Positions 22,546-35,476 of a stretch of DNA of 64,000 bases are shown here, piece after piece. A model generated the notes under the pieces. That model worked only from the letters and a program-made list of their open reading frames with translations, was not told the DNA's origin and did not search any database. Every line of letters starts with the position of its first letter. The stretch's first letter is position 1. The position numbers were made by a program, and so were the translations under genes. Source of the stretch: Asterochloris sp. CNOR1 (lineage: Eukaryota > Chlorophyta > Trebouxiophyceae > Trebouxiales > Trebouxiaceae); the NCBI GenBank assembly GCA_963969365.1, contig OZ017763.1:1240001-1304000 (forward strand), in the 5' to 3' direction.

Positions 22546-25500
22546 TCATTGCTGCTGGCCTTCATGAACAGCACGCTGCAGCCTACAATGGAGCGCTGGC
22601 TGCAACCCTGCAGCGCTTCCCAACAGAGCTCAACACTGGTGCTCTTGCCCTGCATGCTGCAGCCTGGGGTGCTGCGCTGGCTGCGCCTGGCCTGGCGGGC
22701 AAGTCGGCGGGTCTACCTCTCAGAGCAGGTGCTGATGAGGTATCGCACTGCTCGCCTGCTGGAGCTGTGGGAGCAGTCTGTGCAGAGCCTGCCCCAGACA
22801 CCGGTGAGCCTCATAGGGACGGCATGCAGCTCTTCTTGGCACAGAGAAGCATCTTATTGCCAGCCGAGCGGGTCTCAGTACACGTGCAGCAGCAGCTAGA
22901 AAGTGAACTTTGCCGTGGCTGCAGCATGGCATGCTGCCCATGTTGCCTGAGTCCAGCCAGACCCTTCAGACCAAGGCAGGGGAGTGCACATTGCAGTGCA
23001 AGACTGCAGCGCCGTTGGGCACTGCACAGACTGCAGCCTGGAGCTGCCGTGCTGCCGGGCACTGCATGACTTGCAGAGTGCGCTTGACATGCGCCGTGTC
23101 TACGGTGGGGCCTAAGCGAGAGTCCGCAAGCAGCCCACCCAGACACTGATGAGATGAAGCTCTGCAGTCCCATTCAAGCTTGCAAGACTGGTGTGTGGAG
23201 GAGCCACTGACACTCATATTGAGGCCAAATGTGCTGTGACACAGAGTAGCAATTCAGGGACTCGTGCTGTCAAGGCAGCTACTGACCACCCAATGCTGAC
23301 GTGCAGGGCACCTTATCCATGCATCTCAGACAGCATCCAGGTGCATCGGCCAGGAGTTGGCATCTGTGTTTGCACACAGGCCCAATGCTGGCTGCACCTC
23401 AGGTCAGGACGCCTCTGGACCTGGGAGAGCACCCAGATGCTTACGTGATGCACCTGTGGCACAGAGAAATGCTGCAGAGGCTGACGCTGCTGGTCACTGA
23501 CATGCAGCTGCGTGCACCTGGCGGCTGCTCTGCAGGCAGGGACCTTTAAGGCCTGTGAGAGGTCAACATCAGGTTTTGCCTGCAAATGCTAGACCTGCCA
23601 AGAGGACAGTCAGCTGTTTTGCAGCCCAGGGACCTTGGAGAGCATCTAGATGCACACTTGAGGCAACTGCCGATGAGCCCCTGGCCAGTCACTGATGTTG
23701 AGCTGAATGTGCTCAACGGCTGCCCTGCAGGCACAGACCCCAGGCTGCCAAGGTCAAGTCAGTGCCTGTGACAGTGGCCTGTAGAATTTGGATCTCCCAA
23801 GACGAGACAGCTTTCATGCAGGCCTGGATCTCCAGGGATGCATAAGAGCATGTAAATTTTACTTGAGGGACGCGCGGCAGCTCTAGCTGTTGCATGCTCA
23901 GCCCCTGCCATTCCCAACACTAGCCCGAGCCCGCACAGTGGCTGCTTTTCAGGCTGGCCCCCAAGGGATGCTCAGGACGCCTCAGTGTCCTACATTTGTG
24001 ACCTTTACAGTCTGAATGCCCTTGAACACCGTTTGGCTGCCCTGCAGGCCAGGACGCCCAGGGACCTGGGAGAGCACCTAGATGCTTACTTGAAACACCT
24101 GCGGCAGCGAGAGATGCTGCAGAGGCTGCCCCTTCCGGTCACCAATGTGAAGCTTAGCCCGCGCAAGCAGGCCCCTGCAGCAGCGCCAGAGAAGCCAGCT
24201 GCTGCTCCCCCCGCTGCAAAGCCTGAGGTCAAGAAGGAGAAGGCGCCAGAGCTGCCACCTAAAGGTGCATGCCTGCCAGAGAAGCCCCATGCCTTTCAAA
24301 CACAGAAGTAACATCTCCAGTGCCTCCTTGCCAGGGACTGCATGCGATGGCCGTACAGTGTAGATGACTATTGGCTGCTGTGAGGTCGTACAGCAGCCTG
24401 CTGCGTCACACAATGCCTGTCCACCATGCACCAGACAATATTTCAGTCTGAAGCTGCTACAACACCCCTGCAAGGGCTTGCCGCGTTGCCTGCCGCATGT
24501 TCATGCCCCTGTGGCCCGTTTGTGCAAACATCAGACTGGCACATCTTTCCAGCGCTGCAGTACCCCTGCAGGCTGGACTGACACCTTTTGCAGCAATGCA
24601 AGGTGTGCGGTGGCTGAGTCAGTTCAGCCTCAGCAGGTGCTTCTGACGCACACTTTGTAATATCGCGCTGACTTCGATGCAATGTGTGCAGCAGGCTGCG
24701 TCTCCACCGTGCCAGATGACTGATCCATCCACCACGGACCGCGTGTGCACGCTGCTGACTGTGTTGTCCTGCTCTGCATGCAGAGCGGGCGCTGCCACCG
24801 CAGGTCCCCCAGGTGGAGCGCAAGGCTCTCTTTGGCGGCGGCACAGGACTGACAGGTGCTCACGCGGTGAAGGATGTGAGCGAGCTCCTGGGGCGCAGGC
24901 AGATGGCCCCATCTCCTGCTCTAGGTGACAGCTTCCACCTGGCGTGCACCAGCTTGGGTGCTGTGCGCTGCACTTGTGGCAGATTGCACGCTGAGGTGCA
25001 GAGTAGCTTGCCCTTCCCCCTGCTCGCCCAGCTGAGGGCTGCAGCGTTGCTCTCACTGGCAGGGGGGTGCAAGGTAAGGGTCAGCACTGCCAGAGGTGGC
25101 AGGATGAGCATTGAGGCTGCAGCAACGGCATCCAGGCTCAAGTGCCTGCTGTCCACAGTCTTGCATGAACGCCTGACTACCAGGTATCCTTTGGCAGCAG
25201 CCTTGTGGTTGCTGATCGACGCATGCAGCTCAACACGACATACAGCTTTGCCGCAGGTGGCAAGACAGGTGCAAAGGCTGGTGCCGCAGCGTCCGCCTGG
25301 TCCAGCACCAAGGCCCCGCCTCCAGGGAGGAGCAGCAGCCCTCCTCCTGCTGCAGCCAAAAGGCCGGCTGACACAATGCCCGGGAGGTATGATGGCGCGC
25401 CAGTATGCGCTGCCCCATGCCATGTGGCATGTGCTGCTCTCGAGGTTGCATCTGCGATCTGCTCTTGAGATCACGCCTGCAGGGAGCCAGCAGGAGTGCA

Positions 25501-28500
25501 AGCGTTGGGTGTGGCCTTGACCACTCAGGGGCCAGGCATGCTGCTGACATCTGAGTGTGGCCTGGTTCCTCGGCAGCTTCTGAGTTGTGATGACGTGCAG
25601 TCCCTGTGCATTGTCTCGAAAATGTATGGCACATGCTGATCATGAGCTTGCTTCTGCAATACAGGTTATGTCTGCATGACGACAGCAGATGTGCGTTGCG
25701 GCAGGGTTGATGCGTGCAGCCACCAGGCATGCTGCTGACATCTGAATATTGGCCCTCGACCTTCGCTGAAGCCAGCTTGGGCAGGGACCTCTGCGCCTGC
25801 TTCCTGCACGGCTTCAAGTGCCACGCTGGCCATTGCCACGGAGGAACAGGCTGTGAACGCTAAGCGGCCTCTTGCTTTACAGCATCAGGGCCGCGGTCTG
25901 GTGCAGGTCCTCAAATGGCAGCCCTGAAGTCATCGCAGAGCAGCCAGGAGCTGGCAAGCGGGCAGGCAGCCCTGAAATCAGCGCAGAGCAGCCAGAAGCA
26001 GGCGGGCGGGCAGGCAGCCAGGCGTCTGACCAACCTGCTGGCCCCCGCTCAGATGCAGCCAGCCCTGTCAGCAGCCAGGGCGCTGGCTCCAGGCCAGGCA
26101 GCCGTGCAGGTGAGGTTTGTCACGCAGGCGCATTGACGTGCCCAAGCTGACAGGCCGATGTATGTCAAGAGAAGCCCTGAGGAAAGATGGCATGCAGAGC
26201 AAACCTGCAAATAATCAGTAACCCTTCTGACTGTGTAGCCACCCAGGCTCTCCGCTGCGACTGCCATGAGGAGCAGTTTCTCAAAGAATGAGTGGCACTT
26301 CCCCAGCACTGAGCATGTGGCGGTCTTCTGGCTGTGCAGTGGCAAGGAGGCTATCCTCATGTGCAGGGCTTACAGCTGCGCCTGGCAGCAGGAGGGGCAG
26401 CCAGCCCGGCACGGCGTCAGGGCGGGCCAGCATGGGAGGCTCTGAGGCGCCAAACTCGCTGAGTGGCTCTGAGCATCGCGGGCAAGGAATTGGGCCGCCA
26501 GGTAGGCAGGTCAGACCTGCTGTTGGTGCGGCTATCTGCTGTTGATTGTGCTGTGGTCTCCTGAGGTGATGGTAGACATGAGCAGTCAAATAAACTTACT
26601 GCTTGGCATGAGACATGGCAGGCAGACGGAGGGCCAGGTGGCTGGGCAGGGCTTGACCAGCTGCCTATGCCCACCTCAACTGGGACGGCCCGCTGCTGTC
26701 TGGAGCCGTGCCTTGTCTTGTTCACTGGGGCTGATGACGCTATCTGAAGTGCCGCAACATTTCTGGCTGCGCTGCCTGTTGTGCGTACGCTGTTTCCGGT
26801 GCCATGCCTGGAGTGTCCATGCTGAGCGATGTGCGGGAGCTATCAGCATGCTCCATCATGACCATCAAACATTGTGCGCTTGGCATCTCACCCAGCGCGG
26901 CAGACAGCTGATGGTTGTCAGTGCACTGCCACCGCAGGGTGGGGTAAGACCAGCATCCTTCAGCAAGTCACCATCAAGGCTTACAACAAGCAAAGCTGAT
27001 ATGTTCGAGCTCTCACCACCCTGCCAGTGCAGGGCAGCTGGGGCAGTCTAGCATATTCCAGCAGGACGGCGAGGGTTCAGATGGGGCTGCCAGCAGCAAT
27101 GGTGACCAGGAGGTGGCTGCAGAGGAGCTCCACAGCGAGGCTGCTCCCCTGCTGCTTCAAAACATCAACACAATGCTAGACCAGCGCATTCCTCTGCCAG
27201 GTGAGCTGCACAAATTTCAGCGACAGGGGCAGCGCCTGCCTTCACCTTGCTGCTGAACACCATCAAGATCTGCTGAGGCAATCCAGGCTGAGTGCCTCCA
27301 GGGCTGGTGGTCTGCGCATCAGTGGTGTTGCATACCACCTGAGGCCAAGCAGGAACACTGTGCTGAAGAGCTGCTGTGCTGCGGCCCAATCTGGGGCAGC
27401 ACGTTGATCAGCTATTTCTTGAAAACTGCAAGAGAGCAGACTGCCCCCCTGCGCCGCTGGTTGGTCAGCACATTGGGCCCTGGCGGCAGACGCACAGATT
27501 GCTGCTAATGGCGGTCTCTTCGAGGATGCTGCTTAACGGTGCGGATGCCATGTGCAGGTGACCCTCCCCCCCTCGGCAACCCAGCGTCTCCTACAAGGGG
27601 CGCAGCACGACCAGCAGCACCCATCCTGCACATCAGCAGCTTCCAGCGGCGTGAGGCAGCCGCAGCAAGCCTGGAAGATGCTGCAGCTGTGTCTGGGGGT
27701 GGAGGGGCGGCAGTGGCTGCAGGCGTGCAGGGTGCTGGAGCTGCATACCCAGTGGAGGCCGGGTCATTCATGGCAGGAGCAGGTATGAGACCATGCCCTC
27801 TGGGAAAGACTTGGTAAAGCTAGATGTGCAAGCAGTCTGTGCAACTCCTCTGTGAGGTAGTTATACCGCCGAGTTCCGGCAATGAGTAGCACACCCACCG
27901 GCAGCAGCCTCCCTGCTTGCTCAGGCTTGTCGCTGTGGCTCAGGCCTCCTGGCGCAGCTTCCAAGGTGTGCAACAGCACCCCTGCATGCCACGTCAGGCT
28001 TGCACAGGAGACCAACTGCCGGTGCACCTGCTGCCAGGACCAGGCGGATTCGCAGCCCCTCCCAGCAGCGCGACGTCACAGGACAGCATGAGTCCGGATG
28101 ACAGGAGCCGTCCCTGGGGGACATCAGCTGCAATGTCAGTAGGCCACCGCCCGCTGCCCAGCTTTGACCCGGCAGTGCTGCCGGAGGTTGCCCCGGAGGC
28201 ACCTGCAGGCGGCCAGGCAGGAGCGCAGCCCCCTGGCAGCCTGGGGCCCTTCAACTTTGGTGGTGCAGGACCCGGCATGGACTCCTTGGGTGGGGCTTGT
28301 GCTGGGCAGCGTTGCGTATGTCCAGATTGTATCACAGCTGCCGTGCGCATGTAGCACATGTTCGTCACCTGGAGGTGCTTGAACACCTGTCAACCCTAAG
28401 CTGGCAGCACGGCAGCCTGGGCACAGCCTGTGCAGCAGCGCCTCCTGATTGAGCAGCTGGCAGGCTAGCTTGCTCAGATGTTGCGTGCCTTGTTGGTCAT

Positions 28501-28767
28501 GCCCGTCAGCCCTTTGTGAGGAGACAGCCAGAGGTTGACAGCACTTGCAGCTCTCGGCCCTTGTTGCAGCCGTTTTTCAGAAGTGCCAGTCGATTGAAGC
28601 ACTAGTAAAGCTGACGTATTGTTTCCAAATATGATGACCTACATGGTTGCACTTACAGGTCTTGGTGCACAGCCTGGCCCCATGCCTGCCCCCATCAACA
28701 CCAGATTCATGCGGCGGAGCAGCAGCAATAGCAGACGGGCAGCACAGCTGCCTGCAACAGCAGGTAA
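22546..28767 (+). CDS. Unrecognised Ala/Ser/Gln-rich multi-exon protein
   Basis: I do not recognise the family. Exons supported by splice sites and open frames lie at about 22546-22730, 24048-24264 (RDLGEHLDAYLKHLRQREML, then a Pro/Ala/Lys tail), 24795-24924 (ERKALFGGGTGLTGAHAVKD), 25257-25387, 25892-26109, 26368-26501, 27032-27201 (LLLQNINTMLDQRIPLPG), 27559-27780, 28043-28292 and 28659-28767 (INTRFMRRSSSNSRRAAQ). Except for the helical 24048 exon and the NINTML segment, the protein is low-complexity and probably disordered, rich in Ala, Ser, Pro, Gly and Gln. The composition suits a scaffold or regulatory protein. Start and stop codons are not resolved; a further exon around 29170-29235 is possible. 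The 24048 exon has two decayed copies upstream. Confidence 0.45.
23405..24165 (+). repeat. Ghost-exon array: three copies of the RDLGEHLDAYL exon
   Basis: The intact exon at 24048 contains gacctgggagagcacctaga (24063). Decayed copies contain gacctgggagagcacccaga (23418) and gaccttggagagcatctaga (23631). The first copy still reads LDLGEHPDAYVMHLWHREML and the second RDLGEHLDAHLRQLP, then both lose similarity. Spacings are 213 and 432 bp, close to two and four times 107 bp. The intact exon is the most downstream copy. Confidence 0.9.
25918..26013 (+). repeat. In-frame 48-bp tandem repeat (16 residues twice)
   Basis: Two head-to-tail copies at 25918-25965 and 25966-26013 encode AALKSSQSSQELASGQ and AALKSAQSSQKQAGGQ. 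They stay in frame inside an exon of the unrecognised Ala/Ser/Gln-rich gene, so this duplication grew the protein rather than an intron. Confidence 0.9.
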
Positions 28768-28799
28768 AAGTGTGTGTTGCCAACTGTATCCCAGTGATG

Positions 28800-29590
28800 C
28801 GCCATTCGCCGCTTGGCATCTGTGCATCCCTGTTGATCAGCGGGTCGATGTGCTGCAGGAACTGGGCTGGAGCCTCACCTCGAAGTGGACTGGCAGAGCT
28901 GACGACAGCAGTCAGTGTGTCCAGTCGGTGTGTCCAATAGTTTGGCAAAGTGTCCAGATGAATAGCCTACACACCGCTTGAACTGGGCATGATGAGCAGA
29001 TCATGCAGAGCCTCTGAGCTCATTTTGCCCAACCAGGAGCATCACAACAGCAGAGGGTGTTGCGGCCCAAGTTCTGAGACCCTAGGCCGGCGTAGTGGGG
29101 TGGACATCACGCAGCTGGATTACTGGGTTTTTTGGGCAGGGGCAGCTGGGTGCAGTCTTTCCTGTGATACATCTGCAAGGACCCCCGTTAGCTGTTTCTG
29201 AGGCAGATGGCAGTGATGCAGGGCTGTGGCAATTCAGGTCAGGCCGTCCTGCTGCACAGAGCTCCTGCTGCCTTGTCACAGGCCTGAGCTGCCGCTGCAG
29301 CAGCCATCTGCTAGCAAAAGCATTCCATAAGGTGGGGATGTACATCAAGGTGTCAGGTGTCTTGTTTCAGCAGATAAAGACAAAACTCCAATGCAAGACC
29401 GCTAAAATCTAAAGCTCCCAGTGGCCAACACTGGGAGGCTGGCCACCTTTCATGTTGTCAGTCATGCACCTGAATACGATGCCTGTCTGGAAGCACAGGC
29501 ACGTATTTCTGCAGCCATCCAACAACACCCAGCAGTCTGATAGTTAAAGCAGGGACTAAATCAAAATTAGGATCTCAGAGAGGGATGGTG
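28800..29590. other. Gene-poor interval before the MnmG stop codon
   Basis: No conserved peptide is visible apart from a possible plus-strand exon near 29170-29235 (GPPLAVSEADGSDAGLWQF) that might end the preceding gene. The 29480-29590 part is AT-rich and holds the MnmG 3' UTR. The two genes converge here. Confidence 0.45.
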
Positions 29591-32500
29591 TCATGCATTG
29601 ACGAGCTGCCGTCTTTGGGTAGAGTGGGCGGGCCCCCTCAGCTGATTCCGCTTGACGAGCTGCAGCAGCATGACAATGGCAGAAGGGGTAACGCCTGAGA
29701 TTCTCAGAGCCTGGGCAAGCGTGGCTGGACGGGCAGCAGACAACTTCTCGACATCTTCTGTGGAGAGAGGCAGCTGGGTATAGTCTGTGCCAGGGGGAAT
29801 CTGGAGGGACTCATCCCTGTGCAGCTGCTCTATCTCCTGCTGCTGCCTGGCCACATAGGGACGGTAGTGGCAGTTGTGCAGGGCTGTGGCAATGTGAGAC
29901 AGGGACGAGCCGCCCTGCTGCACCAGGTCCTGGATGGTTGATGCCCTTTCGGGGTGCTCAGCCGCTGCTGCAGCGGCCACCTACACGTGTAAGCTCTTAA
30001 TCAGCAATTTGGACTGGTGTTTCAGGAAAAGTTGAAAGGGCATGAGCAACAGCCTGTGAGTATTCTGTGGCTGCATGTCTAGTGGAGGTCCTTGAATATG
30101 CTGTAGGAGGCATGGGTAACAGCCTGCGCCACATGGAGAACAAGGACTGTGACCTCACAAGATCCATCTGACTGTACAGTCCACGACATCTCACACAGGA
30201 CATAGTCTACCTGCTCAAGAGAGACGTTTGGTCTCAGCAGCATGTGGGCAGCGCTGAGGGGGGCGCTGCCATCGCCAGCTGCCAGGCCCTGCCTCTTCCA
30301 GGCCTGGCTGCTCATTGTAAAGGAGTCCAGGGCTGCCTCTGTGGCTGTGATGCCAGAAGCCCTGCAAAAAGCGCCAGATGTAGTCAGCGGCAGGCAAGAT
30401 TGCACACAGCATGCAGGCAATCTTGGTGGCTGCCAACAGCATAATGCATCAGTGCCCTTGCTAGCACCATCATCAGCATGTTGGAAGACATGCAGACACT
30501 CGAGGTGGAGGACGGACAACAATACACAGTCTGTGCAAGGAGTCTTGCCCACTTAGCCACCAAGTCCACGTAGACCTCTGACAGCAGCCCAGCAGAACTG
30601 GCACGCATGGCAGCCTGCAATCAGCTGCAGAGGAAGTGCTGACTACATCCTCGAAACCCTGTGCAGCATCTCGACCAGACAATGTGCCGCACATAGCCCA
30701 CCTGGCTGCAAAAGAGGCTGCCCGCTGGGTGCCCACCAGCCCAGTGGCGATGCCAAGCTCAGAGAGCCTGGTGTCTGCATTATCTGGGCGTAAGCTGAGC
30801 CTGAACTCTGCTCGTGAGCTCAGCATCCTGTAGGGCTCTGCTGTGCCCTGGGTGACCAGGTCGTCCACCAAGACTCCCATGTAGCCCTCGGAGCGGGACA
30901 CCAGGAGGGGAGCCTCTGAATGCAGGGAAGACCTGAGAAGCTGACGGGGCACGTGTGCTTGGAGCAAGGGCGCCTGTCCAGGGCGCAACACAGGGGGGCC
31001 AAGAGGCAGTCCAGATCAGTGTTGATGCAGCCGAGCCAGTAGTACTATTTCCAGAGCATGGCAGCACTCTGCAGGCAGAGACTAGACAACCCAGTGCCAC
31101 AGCAGGGACCCAGAACACGCCAGTGTCTGAGGGCTGGGACCTAAAGCCGGCCAGTGCCAGAGCAGGGACCTAGGATCAGCCAGTGCCAGAGCAGGGATCT
31201 AGGACAGTCACAGCGCCACCTGCCAGCATGCCAACCCGATGACCCATCTGACCCTAGCAGTCGCTCACAGCCCGGCCTGCGCACCTGGTACAGCTGCGTT
31301 GGCCCCTGCAATGAGCCCCTGCGCGGCAGCCTCCTCGTAGCCAGTGGTGCCATTGATCTGCCCTGCCAGGTACAGTCCCCCGATGCGCTTGGTCTCAAAG
31401 GTCTGTTTCAGCTCACGGGGGTCCACATAGTCATATTCCACTGCAGGCAGGGCCAGTCATATCTCAGGTGGGCTAGGCGTGGTAAAGTCACATGCAGCAT
31501 TGCGTGATGTCAGCATTCACCACTGTGTGATGCAAGCAAGCTGCGCGCTTGAGACCCCCCAGGCTGAGTCACAATGTCAAAAGCAACAGCTGGCCCTAGG
31601 GCCCAGTCCAGTATGTCACAGCAGACAGCAGCTGGGCACAAAGTCATCTTGACATGCTGCCCCATAAGTGGTGCACACCTGCATAGGCAGGCACCAGCAT
31701 GGTGGCCTCTTCCAGCCCGGGGATGGTGGCAAGCAGCCGCAGCTGGTCAGCAGGCTCCATGCTGTTGGAGATGCCATTGGGGTAGATCACATTGCTGTCC
31801 AAGCCCTCAGGCTCGAGCCAGACGTGGTGGGTCCGCCCTGGGAAGCGCTTGAACTTTGTCTCCAGGGAGGGGCAGTACCTGCAGAGACAGGGGACGGACC
31901 TGGTGTCTCCACAACGCCTTCTCAACTGGGATAGCTGGTGGAGGAAGACCAGGACACTTCTTGCACCAAGAGATGGTGTCTGCCATGCACATAACAATCT
32001 TGGCTTTGTATGAGCTGAGCTGCCCTGCATCACTCCTCCTAAAGCCAATTGCTGTGCACCTGCCTGAGCTTGCTGACGTTGACCTGGCGACCTACCTGGG
32101 CTCAATGCAGCCGCCCTGTGTGACTCCCAGCTGTGCAAGCCCATACTTGGCGCCCCTACCCAAGGCCACGCATTCCTGTACCCACGCCTCGGTTGCTGCG
32201 GTTGTGCGCGTCCCATAGCAAGGTACCTGCAGAGTTGCTGACAACTTGTCGGCTCGCCATTCTCTGAAGACTGCAAGCCCTGGGATTGTCGAGAATGAGC
32301 CAGCAAAAACGGGATGCACATGCTTCTGAATCACACAGACGGCCCTAGGCAGTTCACAGCAGGCTGCCATCTGCCAGCACCACTGTCAGCTGCCTCACTC
32401 GCGGCTGACAGTGCAGAGTGTCTGTGCTAACAAGCTCTTGTGATGGCTGCTACTATCCGCACTGCAAACCCCAGGAGGGTGTCAGCCAACATTTACCACA

Positions 32501-35476
32501 CAACACCCATCTCACAAATTCTCACAGCGTGCAACACGCAGGCTCACAGCACACCCACCTGCCGCGGCGGCGGCTGCCACCCCTGCTTTGCCATGTTGAG
32601 GAAGGAGAATGGCATGGGGTGGACATCCCCTGGCTGGGTCTCCATGCAGCTGAAGTCGATGGTGTCCGCAGCCAGACGAGGTGGGGTCCCAGTCTTCAGG
32701 CGCCCCAGGGCGAACCCAGACTGTAGTGCAAAGAGCAAGTCAAGCCAAGGGGAGACTCGCCAGCGGGCTAATGGGTCCAGGCAGTAGCAGGCTGCAAGAC
32801 AGCCTTTGAATTTAGGGCAACACAGAGCAGGGAAACTCACATCGTGCAGCGTCTGAGCCAGGGGTTTGGAGGCTGCAGCTGCAAAGGTGTCGGCTGCATC
32901 TGTCGCCCTCCCTGAGCTGCTGGCCTCTGCAGTGCGGTCTGAGCGGTCCTGCAGGTCAGGCAGCGGCGTGAGCAGTGGCAGCGACAGCTGATTGAGGTTG
33001 TTGCTGCAGGGGATGCAGGGACATGCAGTCAGGAGACATGCATTTCGTAAAATGACAGTCATCAGACCTCTCAAAAGCAGTGCAAGTCTGCAGCATCAGG
33101 GTTGTGCTCAGCTCTCCAGACTCAGGCAAGCTGGCAATGTGGCCCTCGCTGCAACACACACACTCGAGAAAGCAAGCGCACCTGTTCAGAGGCGCTGCTG
33201 GGCATGCGGCCGGCAGCACGAGTCTCACTCCCGATGTGGATGACCCCGCGGAGGAAGGTACCGGTGGTGATGACCACGCTCCTGCACAGCACGCGCTCCC
33301 CTGCAGCCATTGGACACCACAGCTTGTGGAGCGCCTGCAGGATTGGCTATGCATTGACTGCATGAGTCCCGCTTCTTGCTCTGCAGCTGCCGCCTCAGTG
33401 CAGAAAGTCACTGTGAAGACAGTACCTGATGTTACGCTTGGTGCAGCCGAGGACGCCCACCTTGCATGCAAATGCATGCAGACCGCCTCAGCCTCTCAGA
33501 GCAGGTGCCACTGCACGGGGACTTGCTCTTAAGGCAGGGGCAGCCTGACTCCAGTTGCTAAGTAGCACGGGTGGGCACCTCAGCCAAACGCTCCAAGAGA
33601 CGTCCGGAGCACACAGCTGCCCCCGTGAGCACAGAGGCCCCACCTGAAGCCAGCTCCACGCCAGCAATCCTGGTCCCAGGCGCCTCTGAGGAGCCCTCGA
33701 GGGCCTCCCCTCGCTCCAGCAGCACATTTGTGACTGCCCCATCGTGTATGTCAAGCCCAGCAACCTGCACGATGGCTCTGGAGTCAGCAGCCTGTATGCA
33801 TGATGCAAGGCAAGGGCTGAGTCAGGGCTGGCGGCGGCAGCTGCAGGCTGTGTCTGGCCAGGCTGCTGTTGTGCGCAGCTTGATGTCAGCGCACAACAGT
33901 GAGAGCGAGACTGAGCAGATGAGCTGAGCCCCACTGGCCAGCAGCTCCCCCATTTCTCAGGCGTGAAACATCACTTCAAATAATTACTCACCCTGGCCAG
34001 CAGCTGCAAGACCTGCCTCAAGCCTTCTTCGGCAGGCAACCCCTTATGTTTTGCACCACAACTGAAAGTCAGCTACCTGGGCCAGCAGCTGCTGCACAGC
34101 GGCCTTGTACAGGCGCCGGTCCATCTGGGCTCTGGGACCCCGCACTGCGGGCCCCTTTGAGGCATTGAGCATACGGAACTGGATGCCCGCCTGGTCAGCT
34201 GCCTTGCCCTGCACAGCGAGAAGAGGGCTATGAGATGGTGAGATGCAGAGCTGTGCACTGTAGATCCCTTGGCCTGCACAGCCCACTGCCCCCTTGGTGA
34301 GCTGCCTTGCCCTGCACAGAGGGGTGATGTGAGTGGAACAAATCAGCACATTGCAGGTCCCTTCTGAGTGGTAAACATGCAGAATGGATGCCTGCCTGAT
34401 CAGATGCTATGCCCTGCACAGCAGACCGTGGCCCCAGCTTCCCATAGCTGGCTCTGTTGAGGCCCTGAGCGTGCAGACCTGCACGCCCCTGCGTTGCATT
34501 GTACAGGCATGGGCAGTGAAGATGCAGGGTACAGCAAGAGAGAGGAGCATGAGCCTGCACAAGTCGCTGTCTGCGCAACTGGCCGCTATGAACCTGGATG
34601 GAAAGGAGTATGAGTTGTGGGCAGCTGCTCCTTGAAGCTCAAAGCCACGACTGGCATCCTCATGCAGCCCTGTGCAGCAGGATTGTAAGGCCAGAATCCG
34701 CTTGCCGTTTGAACCGGTGTGTAACCAAGCGTTGAGCACTGCAAGACAGCTCACCATGAGTCCATCCAGGGCATCCACCTCCCTCACAAGGGTCCCTTTG
34801 GCCAGCCCGCCGATGCTGGGGTTGCAGCTCATCTCTCCAATGCTGGCGCCAGGAGAGGGGGTCACCAGCAGGGTGCTGGCGCCACGGCGGGCAGCTGCGG
34901 CTGCTGCCTCACAACCTGCAGGCAGGATGGCACCCTATGGGGCTGCTGCTGTGCAATCAAGGACAAAATAGCATTCATGTGACCCGGCTTGCTGAGGCAG
35001 CACATTGCACGAAGTCAGCCTGGACAGGGAGCCCAGGAGCAGACTGCAGCCACAAGTCGCCGGTCTGAGGGCAAGTTGGGAGCCCGCCACGCCAAGGCTG
35101 TCTCAACCTGGCAGGGACTGCCAAAGAGCTGCAAGGAATGAATGGCCACAGGCCATCTGCTCCCGCGCTTGTCAACAGGCATGCTTCTGGTGTAGCAGCA
35201 GCAGTGCTCTGTATTTCCGACAACATGATCTGGTGTCGCATATGCAGCACATTAGCTGCTTGCGTTGCCACAGCTTTCACCTGCGTGCCCTCCCCCAACT
35301 ACTATGACGTCCACGCATTTGCTGCTGCTGGCAAAGCAGGCAGTGTGCACCCGCTGGCGGTGGCAAAGTCCCAGCTGCCTGCCTCTCAGAGTCCTGATAG
35401 AGCAGCGGCTCAGCAGCACACCCCTGCTGCTGAACAGACGCCCTGTGCCCTGCTGAAGGGCCCTTCCCATCTTCAT
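29591..35476 (-). CDS. mnmG: Organellar tRNA uridine-34 modification enzyme MnmG (GidA/MTO1)
   Basis: With MnmE this FAD protein installs carboxymethylaminomethyl-type groups at U34 of organelle tRNAs. Start ATG 35476 gives a Ser/Arg-rich, acid-poor leader of about 55 residues (organelle transit), then [12 protein letters not shown], the FAD-binding glycine motif. Exons: 35476-35281, 34915-34755 ([20 protein letters not shown]), 34208-34077 ([13 protein letters not shown]), 33764-about 33605, 33300-33182 ([16 protein letters not shown]), 33004-32841, 32720-32559 ([12 protein letters not shown]), 32226-32096, 31878-31679 ([20 protein letters not shown]), 31440-31285 ([20 protein letters not shown]), 30915-30702 ([20 protein letters not shown]), 30362-30211 and 29980-29591 ([16 protein letters not shown]). 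A short exon near 30600 is uncertain. The 33004-32841 exon holds a low-complexity insert not usual in MnmG, although its end (KPLAQTLHD) leads correctly into the GRLKTG block. The protein appears complete. Shares a divergent promoter with CDC26. Confidence 0.95.
31090..31207. repeat. Minisatellite, about 30-bp unit, four copies
   Basis: Four imperfect copies of ccagtgccagagcagggacc start near 31091, 31120, 31151 and 31180. The array lies in the MnmG intron between the exons at 31440-31285 and 30915-30702. The last two copies are nearly identical, so growth is recent. Confidence 0.85.
34191..34430 (-). repeat. Ghost-exon array at MnmG exon 3 acceptor
   Basis: gccttgccctgcacag marks the true acceptor at 34201. 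The same text recurs at 34303, and gctatgccctgcacag at 34406, spacings of 102 and 103 bp. The 34406 copy still encodes SDQAGI after its acceptor, like the true ADQAGI, before decaying. Both ghosts lie 5' of the true exon on the coding strand. Confidence 0.9.
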
